Assembly: GCF_003634705.1 (NCBI RefSeq)
Contig: NZ_RBWU01000003.1
Span: forward strand, 124,001-188,000
DNA length: 64,000 nt
DNA from: Actinomadura pelletieri DSM 43383
Lineage (GTDB): Bacteria > Actinomycetota > Actinomycetes > Streptosporangiales > Streptosporangiaceae
Direction of reading: 5' to 3'
The position numbers and the translations under genes were made by a program. This document shows positions 32,974-41,244 of the stretch, in pieces (positions within the stretch are counted from its first letter, which is position 1; each line of letters opens with the position of its first letter). A model generated the notes under the pieces. The model was given only the letters and a program-made list of their open reading frames with translations, did not search any database and was not told where the DNA came from.

Positions 32974-34092
32974 ATGCGTGACTTCGGCGGGATCGTGGAG
33001 CGTTCGCCCGTCCGCGTCGTCCGGCCGGGGTCGGCCCGGGAGGCGGTCCGCGCCGTCCGCGAGGCCGCCGCCCAGGGCCTGGACGTCGTTCCGCGCGGCC
33101 TCGGCCACTCCACCTACGGCCAGTCGCTCACCGCGGGCGTCTCGCTGGATCTGCGGCGGCTCACCGGCGTCGAGGTCCGCGCGCGGGACGCGGTCGTCGC
33201 CGCCGGGACGACCTGGCGCGAAGTTCTCGACGCGACGCTGCCGCACGGCCTGACCCCGCCGGTCCTCACCGACTACCTCGACGTGACCGTCGGCGGAACG
33301 ATCTCCGCGGGCGGTGTCGGCGGGACGTCCCACGTCCACGGGACGCAGGCGGACAACGTGCGCGCGCTGGCCGTCGCCCTGAACGTCACCGGGGACGGCG
33401 AACCGGTGCGCTGCTCCCCCGACGCGCACCCCGAACTGTTCGACGCCGTCCGCGCCGGGCTCGGCCGGCACGGCGTCATCACCGAGGCGACGATCCCGCT
33501 CGTCCCGGCCCCGGAACGGGTGCTGTGCTGCACCATCCCGTGCCGGGACGCCGCGGACGTGCTCCGCGTCCAGCGCGACGTCCGGGCCGACCACATCTCC
33601 GCGCAGGCGAAACCGGCTCCGCACGGGTGGGCGTACGAGGTCAAGGCCGTCCGCTACGGCGACGGGTCCGGCCGCGCCGTGGCGCCCCCGCCCGAGGCCG
33701 TCGAGGTCGAGGAACTGTCCTATCTCGACTTCTGTGACCGCCTGCGCCCCGACGTCGAGGAGCTGATCGCGTTCGGCGAGTGGGCGCGCCCGCATCCCTG
33801 GGGGATGGTCTTCCTGCCCGCGACCCGCGCCGCGTCCGTGATCGAGGCGACGCTGGCGGAGCTGACGCCGTCGGGGCTCGGGCTCAGCGGCGTCGTACTG
33901 GTCAAGGCGCTGCGGGTGGGGCGCGTGCCGATGCTGGACGTGCCGGACGACCCCGTCCTGTTCAGCGTCCTGCGGACCGCGTCGCCGGGCTGCGCGTCGG
34001 TCGCGGAGATGCTCGCCGCCAACCGGGTCCTCCTCGACCGGGCCCGCGCCGCGGGCGGCACCCGCTACGCCGTCGACTCCGTACCCGCCTGA
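32974..34092 (+). CDS. FAD-dependent oxidoreductase, cytokinin-dehydrogenase-like (372 aa)
   Basis: Berberine-bridge-type FAD enzyme. RGLGHSTYGQSL (41-52) has the GHS motif in which H45 would bind FAD covalently in cytokinin dehydrogenases. VGGTISAGGVGGTSHVHGTQ is the second FAD motif. The C-terminal part has LSYLDFCDRL and ARPHPWGMVFLP, which resemble the substrate-side YLDF and PHPW motifs of plant and Rhodococcus cytokinin dehydrogenase. The real substrate is unproven. ATG 32974 has GGGGAGG 8 nt upstream and is preferred over GTG 32944. Confidence 0.8.
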   Translation: MRDFGGIVERSPVRVVRPGSAREAVRAVREAAAQGLDVVPRGLGHSTYGQSLTAGVSLDLRRLTGVEVRARDAVVAAGTTWREVLDATLPHGLTPPVLTDYLDVTVGGTISAGGVGGTSHVHGTQADNVRALAVALNVTGDGEPVRCSPDAHPELFDAVRAGLGRHGVITEATIPLVPAPERVLCCTIPCRDAADVLRVQRDVRADHISAQAKPAPHGWAYEVKAVRYGDGSGRAVAPPPEAVEVEELSYLDFCDRLRPDVEELIAFGEWARPHPWGMVFLPATRAASVIEATLAELTPSGLGLSGVVLVKALRVGRVPMLDVPDDPVLFSVLRTASPGCASVAEMLAANRVLLDRARAAGGTRYAVDSVPA

Positions 34093-34102
34093 GCGGTCGA
34101 AC

Positions 34103-34750
34103 TCAGGTTCCGAGGTAGCGGAGGACGGCGAGGACGCGGCGGCTGTAGCCGGTCGTGTGCGACAGGTCGAGCTTGTCGAAGATCGCGTTGACGTGCTTCT
34201 CCACCGCACTTTGCGAGATGTGCAGGTTCTTGCCGATCGAGGCGTTGGTATGACCCTGCGCCATGTGGTCGAGGACGTCCCGTTCCCTCGGGGTCAGCCG
34301 GGACAGCGGGTCGGCGCGCGGCCCGTGCGCGGCGAGGAGCCGGCGCACCACCTCGGGGTCGAACGCGGCGCCGCCCGCGCCGACCCGGTCGAGGGCGTCG
34401 AGGAACTCGTCGACCTGCGCGACCCGGTCCTTCAGCAGGTAGCCGACGCCGGTGGTGTCCGAGGTGATCAGCTCGGTGGCGTAGCGCTTCTCCACGTACT
34501 GCGACAGGACGAGGACGCCGACGTCCGGCCAGCGCTCCCGGATCCGCAGCGCGGCGCGCAGCCCCTCGTCGGTGTGGGTGGGCGGCATCCGCACGTCCAC
34601 CACCACGACGTCGGGTGGACCGGCCGCCACCGCCGCGATCAGCGCGTCCCCGTCGCCGACCGCCGCCTCCACCACATGCCCCTCCTCGGCGAGCAGCCGG
34701 ACCAGGCCCTCGCGGAGCAGGGTCGAGTCCTCGGCCAGCATCACCCGCAC
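34103..34750 (-). CDS. NarL/FixJ-type response regulator (215 aa)
   Basis: Receiver domain with acidic pair E7-D8 and phospho-site D52 (VVVVDVRMPP), then linker and LuxR HTH (LTPRERDVLDHMAQGHTNASIG...). The GTG start overlaps the end of the kinase gene by 10 bp, so the pair is coupled. The targets are unknown. Confidence 0.93.
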   Translation of the reverse strand: MRVMLAEDSTLLREGLVRLLAEEGHVVEAAVGDGDALIAAVAAGPPDVVVVDVRMPPTHTDEGLRAALRIRERWPDVGVLVLSQYVEKRYATELITSDTTGVGYLLKDRVAQVDEFLDALDRVGAGGAAFDPEVVRRLLAAHGPRADPLSRLTPRERDVLDHMAQGHTNASIGKNLHISQSAVEKHVNAIFDKLDLSHTTGYSRRVLAVLRYLGT

Positions 34751-35913
34751 GGCAGTTCCGCGGTGATCACGGTCGGGCCGCCGGGCGGGCTGTCGACGCC
34801 GAACGTCCCGTCCAGCGCGGCGACCCGGCGGGCCAGCCCGGCGAGCCCGCCGCCGCCCGGGTCGGCTCCGCCGCCGCCGTCGTCCTCGATGCGCACGCCC
34901 ACCAGTGTCGCCGATCCCGTGACCTCCACCCGCACGTGGCGGGCGCCGGAGTGCTTGGCCGCGTTGGTGACGGCCTCGCAGACGACGAAGTACGCCACGG
35001 TCTCCACCGCGTGCGGGAGCCGTCCGGGCACGTCGAAGTCGATCGTCACCGGCACCGCGGACCGTTCCGCCACGGTCTCCAGCGCCACGCGCAGCCCCTC
35101 GCGGTCCAGCGCGGCCGGGTAGACGCGCCAGGTGACCTCCCGCAGGTCCTCAAGGGCCCGCTGCGACTCCTCGTGGGCCTGCCGCAGCAGTTCGGCCGAC
35201 CTGTCGGGGTCCCCCGCGCGGCGGGCGCGGCCGATCAGCATGCCGAGCGCGACGAGGCGCTGCTGGACGCCGTCGTGCAGGTCCCGCTCGATGCGGCGGC
35301 GCTCGTCGTCCACCGCGTCCACGACCTCCGCGCGGGTGACTGCCAGCTGCGCGATGCGGCGCTCGTAGGCCTCCAGAGGGCTCGGGCCCAGGCAGCGCCG
35401 CACCACCGTCTTCTCCAGCGCCACGACCCCGACGAGGCCCTGCACCGCAAGGAACAGCAGGACGCTCCCGAGGATCGCCGTGTAGACGACGATCAGGGGG
35501 CTCGGGGGGATGCCGTCCATATAGTCGCCCGTGATCCACCAGCTCACGGCCAGCGCGGTCACGATCACCGCGCCGTAGACCACCATGATGAGGATCACGC
35601 CGCCGAGGAGCCCCACCGGCACGCGCAGGACGAGGTACGCCAGCGCCTTCAGCGGCCCGTACCGGACGGCCCGGTCCTCGCCGTGGAACCTTCTGAGCCG
35701 CCGCCGTTCCAGCTCGGTGGCGGCCCGCGCGGCGTCCGCGACGACCGCCGGGACGGTGCGTTGCCCGCGCGAGAAAGCCAGCGAGTAGGCCATGAGGAGC
35801 GCCGCCACGGTGAGCAGGGCGATCTCCACGACCGCCGTGACCGCGCCGAGCGTCAGGCCCACGGCGGCACGGACGAGGCGACGTGGTCTCCACACGTCAG
35901 TAGGGACGGTCAC
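34741..35913 (-). CDS. DesK/LytS-like sensor histidine kinase (390 aa)
   Basis: Several N-terminal membrane helices (about residues 15-190), then a HisKA_3 dimer helix with the phospho-histidine in ERDLHDGVQQRL, and an HATPase with CEAVTNAAKHSGA and GGGGLAGLARRV. It pairs with the response regulator at 34103. GTG 35913 is chosen with a weak GCGGA site, giving a 17-bp overlap with the DedA gene; GTG 35895 is the alternative. Confidence 0.88.
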   Translation of the reverse strand: MTVPTDVWRPRRLVRAAVGLTLGAVTAVVEIALLTVAALLMAYSLAFSRGQRTVPAVVADAARAATELERRRLRRFHGEDRAVRYGPLKALAYLVLRVPVGLLGGVILIMVVYGAVIVTALAVSWWITGDYMDGIPPSPLIVVYTAILGSVLLFLAVQGLVGVVALEKTVVRRCLGPSPLEAYERRIAQLAVTRAEVVDAVDDERRRIERDLHDGVQQRLVALGMLIGRARRAGDPDRSAELLRQAHEESQRALEDLREVTWRVYPAALDREGLRVALETVAERSAVPVTIDFDVPGRLPHAVETVAYFVVCEAVTNAAKHSGARHVRVEVTGSATLVGVRIEDDGGGGADPGGGGLAGLARRVAALDGTFGVDSPPGGPTVITAELPCG

Positions 35914-36715
35914 GCTGGAATTCCGCTGTCTCCGCGAGACGGCCGTCCGCCCACCGCCCCTGTTCCGTCCACTGCTGCCCGTACCACTCCCCCTGGACCT
36001 CCCGCCGCTCGTCCCGTTGCCGCTCGTCCCGTTGCCGCTCGTCCCGTTGCCGCTCGTCCCCTCGCCGCCCGTCACGGCGGGCCTTCACGATACGTACGGC
36101 GACGAACACCGCGGCGGCGAGGACGGCGAGCGCGAGGACGCCCTTGGAGTAGATGCCGACGTACTCCTCGACCGTCCGCCAACTGTCGCCGAGCTTGTAC
36201 CCGGCCAGCACGAACGCCGCGTTCCACAGCAGGCTGCCCAGGGCCGTGTAGAGCAGGAACGTCGTCATCCGCATCCGCTCGACCCCGGCCGGGACGGAGA
36301 TCAGGCTGCGGAAGATCGGGATCATGCGGCCGAAGAACACCGCCTTGGCGCCGTGCCGCGCGAACCAGGCCTCCGTCCGGTCGAGGTCGGACAGCTTGAT
36401 CAGGGGGAGCCGGGCCACGAGCGCGCGGATCCGGTCGCGCCCGATCAGCGCGCCGATCCCGTAGAGGGCGAGCGCTCCGACGACGCTGCCGACCGTCGTC
36501 CACACGAGGGCGGCGACGAGGCTCATCCGTCCCTGCGCCGCGGTGAACCCCGCCAGGGGCAGGATCACCTCGCTCGGCAGCGGCGGGAAGAGGTTCTCCA
36601 GCGCGATCGCCAGCCCCGCGCCCGGGGCGCCCAAGGTGTCCATCAGGTCGGTCGCCCAGCCCGCGATGCCGCCGAGGGGCTCGCCTGCGGACGTCGTACC
36701 GGCTGTTTCGATCAT
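35897..36715 (-). CDS. DedA family membrane protein with repeat tail (272 aa)
   Basis: DedA/TVP38-type lipid scramblase-like protein. Seen: ENLFPPLPSEVILPLAGF, the family motif near 40-57; FGRMIPIFRSLISVPAG near 127-143; and three to four further helices. The C-terminal tail holds QRDER repeated, encoded by the 15-bp repeat at 36006-36060. It is the first gene of an operon with the kinase and regulator, so membrane state may be what the kinase reads (inference). Confidence 0.92.
   Translation of the reverse strand: MIETAGTTSAGEPLGGIAGWATDLMDTLGAPGAGLAIALENLFPPLPSEVILPLAGFTAAQGRMSLVAALVWTTVGSVVGALALYGIGALIGRDRIRALVARLPLIKLSDLDRTEAWFARHGAKAVFFGRMIPIFRSLISVPAGVERMRMTTFLLYTALGSLLWNAAFVLAGYKLGDSWRTVEEYVGIYSKGVLALAVLAAAVFVAVRIVKARRDGRRGDERQRDERQRDERQRDERREVQGEWYGQQWTEQGRWADGRLAETAEFQRDRPY
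36006..36060. repeat. 15-bp tandem repeat in the DedA tail
   Basis: The unit CGCTCGTCCCGTTGC occurs three times (36006-36050) plus a 10-bp partial copy. In the DedA frame it reads as QRDER repeats, so copy changes keep the frame. Confidence 0.88.
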
Positions 36716-37133
36716 GTTGACGACGCTAGAAACCCGTGCTCACCGCCACCATGGAGAACACCGCCCACCCGTCCGGCCGCATGCCGCACCCCGACCCTGC
36801 GGAAAACCGCACCCCGGGAGGTCGTCACCGGGCCGGGACTCCGTGAGCGGAGTTCGCGCCCGAGCGCAAGGGGCCGCGGCGGATTCAGCGGAGAGTGAAA
36901 CACGAGGGCCGTCCGAAGGCCGCGGCGAGGTGCTCCGGACGTCGGTTCCCGCAGGCTGAACCCGTTCTGGACCGTGCCAGGCCGTGGTTTCGGACACCCC
37001 GAGGGTCATGATCCCTGTAAGGAATCATTTTGATCGACTTTTCAGTAAAGAACCTTTCTTGTAGCGTTCGCAGGGTTTTGCGAAGTGAATTCATGATCGG
37101 GATCTCCCGCCGCACGATCACAAGGACGCCGCG
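36716..37133. other. intergenic region, no gene seen
   Basis: 418 bp between divergent genes. No open frame here shows a family. The right half is less GC-rich and holds GTAAGGAATC (37017-37026) and the shared element at 37062-37081. Confidence 0.5.
37062..37081 (+). promoter_or_regulatory. shared upstream element, copy 1
   Basis: TAGCGTTC-N5-GTTTTGC lies 53 bp upstream of the gene at 37134. The same two blocks, with a 4-nt gap, precede its paralog at 38806, so they may be a promoter or binding site for a common regulator. Confidence 0.55.
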
Positions 37134-37631
37134 ATGCCCCTGGCGACAGGCCTGGCCGCGGCCGCGCTCCTCGGCCTGCTGACGCTCCTGGCCACGGCGC
37201 GGCACGGCAGGCGCCCCCACCGCTCGGACACCGAGCATCCCGAGTCCCTGACGGCCGTCCTCGGCCCGGGCGAGGAGGAGTACCTCGCGTGGCTGGCCGA
37301 CCATCACTGGCCCGGCGACGAGTACCTCGACCTGGAGAACGAGTGGCTCGGCGAACAGGAGCCCGCGGAGCCGGGCGGACCCTACGAGTCTCCGCTGTGC
37401 CCGCGCTGTGACCTGCGCTGCGAGGACGTCTGGCCGTGCCCCACCTGCGGGCGGGTCCTGCACTCGTCCTGCGGTCACGGGATGCGGCGTCGGCGGGTGG
37501 AGCGCCCGTACCGCACGCACGGGACGAACCCGGAGGCGGTCATCGCCGAGTGGATCTGCACGGGCTGTGCCTCCGTCGTGGGGCTGGACGTGGACCACGG
37601 CGACGAGCCCGGCGAGGGCCTTCTGCGGTGA
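37134..37631 (+). CDS. membrane-anchored cysteine-rich protein (165 aa)
   Basis: Residues 2-20 form a membrane helix. Residues 37-63 (HPESLTAVLGPGEEEYLAW and HHWPGDEYLD) match the paralog at 38806. Residues 84-150 have paired cysteines, CPRCDLRC, CPTCGRVLHSSCGHG and CTGC, which suggest a RING- or ribbon-like zinc domain. No named family is recognised. ATG 37134 has AGGAC upstream. Confidence 0.78.
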   Translation: MPLATGLAAAALLGLLTLLATARHGRRPHRSDTEHPESLTAVLGPGEEEYLAWLADHHWPGDEYLDLENEWLGEQEPAEPGGPYESPLCPRCDLRCEDVWPCPTCGRVLHSSCGHGMRRRRVERPYRTHGTNPEAVIAEWICTGCASVVGLDVDHGDEPGEGLLR

Positions 37632-37768
37632 AAACCCGCTGGCTGCCCGACTTGTCCGGCTTTACACGCATTGAACGGTAAAGAATCGCCCATCCACTTG
37701 CATATTTCGGTCGGCCCACGGCAGGCTGAATCTATGTCCTTAATCACGAGGACACCGTGGAGGACCCC

Positions 37769-37990
37769 GTGACCGCTCAACACTCGACCTGTTGCCCGCA
37801 CCAGCCGACCTGTCCGACTCCGGACGACCTCGACCGCGAGGCCGCGCGCACCGTCGCCCGTCACCCCGAGCAGGGGTGGAGCCTGCTCTGCAACGGCGTC
37901 GTCGTCTTCGAGGACACGGGAGAGCTGCTGCCCGACGGGCGGGTCATCGCCCCGCACCGTCCCATCACCGCCGCCGCCCCGGCCGGCTGA
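37769..37990 (+). CDS. DUF5999 family protein (73 aa)
   Basis: The conserved string EQGWSLLCNGVVVFEDTGEL followed by LPDGR and APHRP is that of DUF5999, a short actinobacterial family of unknown role often found near developmental or secondary-metabolism genes. CCPHQPTCP near the start may bind metal. GTG 37769 has GGAGG 5 nt upstream; GTG 37757 is the alternative. GTAAAGAATC at 37678-37687 resembles GTAAGGAATC before the gene at 37134. Confidence 0.88.
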   Translation: MTAQHSTCCPHQPTCPTPDDLDREAARTVARHPEQGWSLLCNGVVVFEDTGELLPDGRVIAPHRPITAAAPAG

Positions 37991-38011
37991 GCCGGCCCCG
38001 GCCCCGGCCGA

Positions 38012-38677
38012 TCATCTGATCACGTACCGGTCGTAGCCGAGCCGCACCAGTTCCTCGTACGCCGCCCACACCGCGTCCGGTACGGGCATCGGCACCTGGA
38101 AGCCGCGCTCCGCGTAGACGACCATACGCTGCAGGTCCCCCACCATCAGCTCGACGAACTGACGCTCGTCCTCGTCGAACGCGTCGAACCCCACCTCGGG
38201 CGCGGACGCCGTCCACTCCACGTCCGGCCACTGGCACCGCGCCGTGGCGAGCGCCCGGCGCGTCATGTACGGCTTCGCGACCAGAATCCCACGGCCGACC
38301 GCGATGCCCCTCTCCGCCAGCAACCGCCGCGACGCGGTGATGTTCTCCCCCGTGTTCGTCGCCGTCTCCTCCAGGAGAAGCGCGTCGTCCGGCACACCGT
38401 GCTCGCGCGCGACGCGTCCGAACACGCTCGCCTCGGTGCGCGCCCAGTCCGAGGTGACCTTCCCTCGCCCGCCCGACATGACCACCAGCGGCGCCCGGCC
38501 CTCGTGCCACAGCCGCGCGGCGTGCGCCGCGACCCGCGTGTCGTGGCTGCCCAGCGCGAGGATCACGTCCGCCTTGGTCAGGGGATCGGACTGGACGAGG
38601 TGATCCCAGACGACCCGGGCCAGTTCACGCGCACGCGCGTCCACAGGAGGTAGCACGAAGCCGATTGTCCTCCACAT
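38012..38677 (-). CDS. YdcF/DUF218 family protein (221 aa)
   Basis: The soluble YdcF-like fold: ADVILALGSHDTRVAAHAARL near the start, VVMSGGRGK, EETATNTGENITAS and VAKPYMTRRALATA. YdcF homologs bind SAM or take part in envelope metabolism; the role here is unknown. ATG 38677 follows AAGGAC closely; GTG eight codons in is an alternative. Confidence 0.88.
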   Translation of the reverse strand: MWRTIGFVLPPVDARARELARVVWDHLVQSDPLTKADVILALGSHDTRVAAHAARLWHEGRAPLVVMSGGRGKVTSDWARTEASVFGRVAREHGVPDDALLLEETATNTGENITASRRLLAERGIAVGRGILVAKPYMTRRALATARCQWPDVEWTASAPEVGFDAFDEDERQFVELMVGDLQRMVVYAERGFQVPMPVPDAVWAAYEELVRLGYDRYVIR

Positions 38678-38738
38678 GTCCTTCGGACGTCCTGCGCGCG
38701 GTCAGCATGTCGGACTCCCATCCGAACGGCCTTCCAGA

Positions 38739-38757
38739 TAGCGTTCAACTGTTTTGC
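38739..38757 (+). promoter_or_regulatory. shared upstream element, copy 2
   Basis: TAGCGTTC-N4-GTTTTGC, nearly the same as 37062-37081, lies 49 bp upstream of the paralogous gene at 38806. CATAGGAATC follows at 38765. Confidence 0.55.
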
Positions 38758-38805
38758 TCCTTACATAGGAATCGTGCGGACTCGACCGCGGAAGGACGGT
38801 GTGGT

Positions 38806-39096
38806 GTGACCACGGTCCTGGTCCTCGTGTCACTGGCGGCCCTGTTCGGCCTCTGCCTGCCGAGACTGCTTCGTCCCATGCCGCACGTCCCGTCCCGCGC
38901 CCCGAGCCCCGACCCACCGCCGCACGGACCGCTCGCCGTCCATCCGGAGTCGATGACGGCCGAACTCGACCCCGCCGACGAGGAGTACCTCGCCTTCCTC
39001 GCCGACAGGCTGTGGCCGGACGACGAGTACCTCGAACCGGAGCCCTCCACCGACGGCGAGGAGGAGTCGGGCGGCAGCACCGGCCTGCGCCGCTGA
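38806..39096 (+). CDS. small membrane-anchored acidic protein (96 aa)
   Basis: Residues 2-18 form a membrane helix, then a proline-rich linker, then HPESMTAELDPADEEYLAFL and WPDDEYLEPEP, which match the middle of the 37134 product. It lacks the cysteine-rich part, so it is a truncated relative. GTG 38806 has AGGA about 9 nt upstream. The function is unknown. Confidence 0.72.
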   Translation: MTTVLVLVSLAALFGLCLPRLLRPMPHVPSRAPSPDPPPHGPLAVHPESMTAELDPADEEYLAFLADRLWPDDEYLEPEPSTDGEEESGGSTGLRR

Positions 39097-39133
39097 CCCC
39101 GACCATCCCGCCCAGGGGCGACCGGCGGGCGGT

Positions 39134-39913
39134 TCAACCCGCGGGCAGGGGCTCGCCTGTCTCCAGCAGGGTCTTGAGGCCGGACACGACCTGAGGCCAG
39201 CCATGACGCGACATGCCGAGGAGGATCTCGCCCCCTTCGTGGACGACCGTGAGCTTGACCGTCTCCCCGACCGGCTCGATCTCGAACGTCACCTTGGACC
39301 GGGGCTCGGTCAGCAGTTCGGCGCGCTTCTCCTCGTCCACGCCCACGGCCTTCGCCCAGCCCGTGGTGAACGTGTGCCAGGTGTAGGAGAGGCGGCGGGG
39401 CGGGTCCGCTTCGAGGACGACCTGTTCCGGGTCGGTCATCGTCGCGTTCTCCTCGTGCCAGGTGATCGAAGAGCCCGGTGACCAGTCGGTCTCGAAGGTG
39501 ACGCCCCAGTATCGGCGGGTGAAGGCCGGGTCGGTCAGCGCCTGCCACAGCCGCTCCGGTGTGGTCTTGACGTAGGTCGTGTAGACGAACTCGTCTGCGG
39601 CCATCTCGTCCTGCTCCAATGCGGTCTTGAGGTCGGCGAGCGCACTCGCCCGGTCCCGGTCGTACCGGCTCATCCAGCGGTCGGCGATCGCGTTGATCGG
39701 GGCGGCGTTGAGGTAGTGGAGCTTCTCCCGTCCCCGGCGCCGTGTCGTCACCAGGTCCGCGTCCTCCAGCACCGCCAGGTGCTTGCTGACGGACTGCCGG
39801 GCCATGTCCAGCCCGGCGCACAGTTCCCGCAGGGTCTGCCCGTTGCGGGCGTTCAGGCTGTCCAGCAGGCGTCGGCGGCTCGGGTCGGCGAGCGCCTTGA
39901 AGACCATGTCCAT
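39134..39913 (-). CDS. ArsR-type HTH fused to an SRPBCC (AHSA1) domain (259 aa)
   Basis: Residues 1-100: VFKALADPSRRRLLDSL and LDMARQSVSKHLAVLEDADLV (recognition helix), an ArsR winged helix without metal cysteines. Residues 110-250: VYTTYVKTTPERLWQALTDP and SYTWH, an AHSA1/SRPBCC ligand pocket. The fusion likely senses a hydrophobic ligand and represses its own promoter. ATG 39913 is preferred because the upstream ATG 39937 lies inside the operator. Confidence 0.88.
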   Translation of the reverse strand: MDMVFKALADPSRRRLLDSLNARNGQTLRELCAGLDMARQSVSKHLAVLEDADLVTTRRRGREKLHYLNAAPINAIADRWMSRYDRDRASALADLKTALEQDEMAADEFVYTTYVKTTPERLWQALTDPAFTRRYWGVTFETDWSPGSSITWHEENATMTDPEQVVLEADPPRRLSYTWHTFTTGWAKAVGVDEEKRAELLTEPRSKVTFEIEPVGETVKLTVVHEGGEILLGMSRHGWPQVVSGLKTLLETGEPLPAG

Positions 39914-39927
39914 GTACCGTCCCAAAA

Positions 39928-39974
39928 ATGCAGCCATCCAGCTGCCTAAAGTTTAGGTAGCCGGATGGCTGCAT
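39928..39974. promoter_or_regulatory. 47-bp near-perfect palindrome, ArsR-type operator
   Basis: Two 23-bp arms (39928-39950, 39952-39974) pair around 1 bp with only two mismatches. The inner core CCTAAA-N-TTTAGG gives TAAACT on the minus strand, a likely -10 box, so binding would block the ArsR-SRPBCC gene. Confidence 0.85.
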
Positions 39975-40008
39975 GTCAAGGGCGCCGCTCCGCGCGGCTC
40001 GAGCGCCC

Positions 40009-40443
40009 TCAGTCGCCGTCGCGGTCGTCGCGGTCGTCGCGGTCGTCGGTCTTGGGTGCCTCCTGGGTCTTGGCGGTCGCGGCGTCCACGACCAGCTCGC
40101 GCTCGGCCCCGTTCCGGTCGGTGACCTCGACCTCCCAGAGGGTCCTGCCGTTCTCGTCGTCCAGCTCGATCTCCGTCACCGTGCCGCCCGGAACCGCCTT
40201 GAGTGCCGCCTGCGCGGCCTCCGCCGCCGTGACCGAGGGTTCGGGAGCGTTCGTGGTGGGCGCCGTGGTGGGCGCCGTGGAGGGCGCCGTCGGCGTGGTG
40301 CCGCGGGGACCGTCGTCGGGGTCGGCGGCGAACGCGCTGGCCGCTCCCCCGCCCGCGAGGACGCCCGCGGCGACCACCGCGACCAGCACGCCGCGTCCCG
40401 AGAGCCTGCGCCCGGGGACCAGGCGCCGTGTGTCGAACCTCAT
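40009..40443 (-). CDS. exported PepSY domain protein (144 aa)
   Basis: A basic start and hydrophobic stretch (about 18-42, ending near ASAFAA) look like a signal peptide or anchor. After a Pro/Thr linker, residues 70-125 form a PepSY unit (AAQAALKAVPGGTVTEIELD, TLWEVEV, ELVVDAATAK). The tail DDRDDRDDRD is encoded by a short repeat. PepSY proteins often inhibit peptidases or tune sensor kinases. It is divergent from a two-component pair with operator repeats between them. Confidence 0.88.
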   Translation of the reverse strand: MRFDTRRLVPGRRLSGRGVLVAVVAAGVLAGGGAASAFAADPDDGPRGTTPTAPSTAPTTAPTTNAPEPSVTAAEAAQAALKAVPGGTVTEIELDDENGRTLWEVEVTDRNGAERELVVDAATAKTQEAPKTDDRDDRDDRDGD

Positions 40444-40486
40444 GACATCCTCCAGTTCGTCGTGTTCTGCCCTCGACGATGCCGGG

Positions 40487-40532
40487 GGTTCCTGTGCGGT
40501 TCCTGAAATGACCTGAAGCCGCCTTCAGGAAC
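40487..40532. promoter_or_regulatory. OmpR-type direct repeats and inverted repeat
   Basis: GGTTCCTG at 40487-40494 and 40498-40505 has the 11-bp period of OmpR/PhoB sites. GTTCCTGAA (40499-40507) is inverted as TTCAGGAAC (40524-40532). The site lies between the PepSY gene and the response regulator and probably controls both. Confidence 0.75.
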
Positions 40533-40551
40533 GGTTTGGCACGCTGTGGGC

Positions 40552-41244
40552 ATGCGCCTGTTGCTCGTGGAGGACGAGAAACGCCTGGCCGCGTCCCTCG
40601 CCCGGGGTCTGACGGCCGAGGGGTTCGTGGTCGAGACCGTCCATGACGGCGCCGAGGGACTCGACCGCGCGCTCGGCGGCGAGTTCGACCTGATCGTCCT
40701 CGACATCATGCTCCCCGGGATGAACGGCTACCGGGTGTGCGCGGAGCTGCGGGCCGCGGGCGAGGAGACGCCGATCCTGATGCTGACCGCCAAGGACGGC
40801 GAGTACGACGAGGCGGAGGGCCTCGACACGGGCGCCGACGACTACCTCACCAAGCCGTTCTCGTACGTGGTGCTGGTCGCCCGGATCCGCGCGCTGCTGC
40901 GCCGCCGGACGCGGGGCGCGGCGCCGACCATCGTGCTGGGCGATCTCACCGTGGACCCGGGGGCGCGCAGCGTGTTCCGGGGCGAGGTGGAGGTGGAGCT
41001 GACCGCCAAGGAGTTCGCGGTGCTGGAGCATCTGGCGGTGAACGCGGGCCTGGTGGTGTCGAAGACGCAGATCCTCGAAGCGGTGTGGGACCTCGCCTAC
41101 GAGGGCGATCCCAACATCGTCGAGGTGTACGTGAGCGCCCTGCGCCGCAAACTCGACGTCCCGTTCGGGCGCCGGTCCATCGTCACGGTGCGCGGGGCGG
41201 GATACCGGCTGGCCAGGGACGGAGGCGTGCCGCGTGATCCGTGA
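40552..41244 (+). CDS. OmpR-type response regulator (230 aa)
   Basis: Receiver domain with E8-D9, phospho-site D51 (LIVLDIMLPG) and the K of YLTKPFSY, then the winged helix (LTAKEFAVLEHLAVN, VYVSALRRKLD, VRGAGYRL). ATG 40552 is used; GTG 40546 is an in-frame alternative. The stop overlaps the kinase start by 11 bp. It probably regulates the PepSY gene and itself through 40487-40532. Confidence 0.94.
   Translation: MRLLLVEDEKRLAASLARGLTAEGFVVETVHDGAEGLDRALGGEFDLIVLDIMLPGMNGYRVCAELRAAGEETPILMLTAKDGEYDEAEGLDTGADDYLTKPFSYVVLVARIRALLRRRTRGAAPTIVLGDLTVDPGARSVFRGEVEVELTAKEFAVLEHLAVNAGLVVSKTQILEAVWDLAYEGDPNIVEVYVSALRRKLDVPFGRRSIVTVRGAGYRLARDGGVPRDP

Noticed and set aside
36006-36060. Possible CRISPR-like repeats
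   Set aside because: The units are contiguous with no spacers and are in frame inside a coding sequence.
37757-37768. GTG 37757 as the start of the DUF5999 gene
   Set aside because: GGAGG is properly spaced for GTG 37769, and the family usually starts close to the first cysteines.
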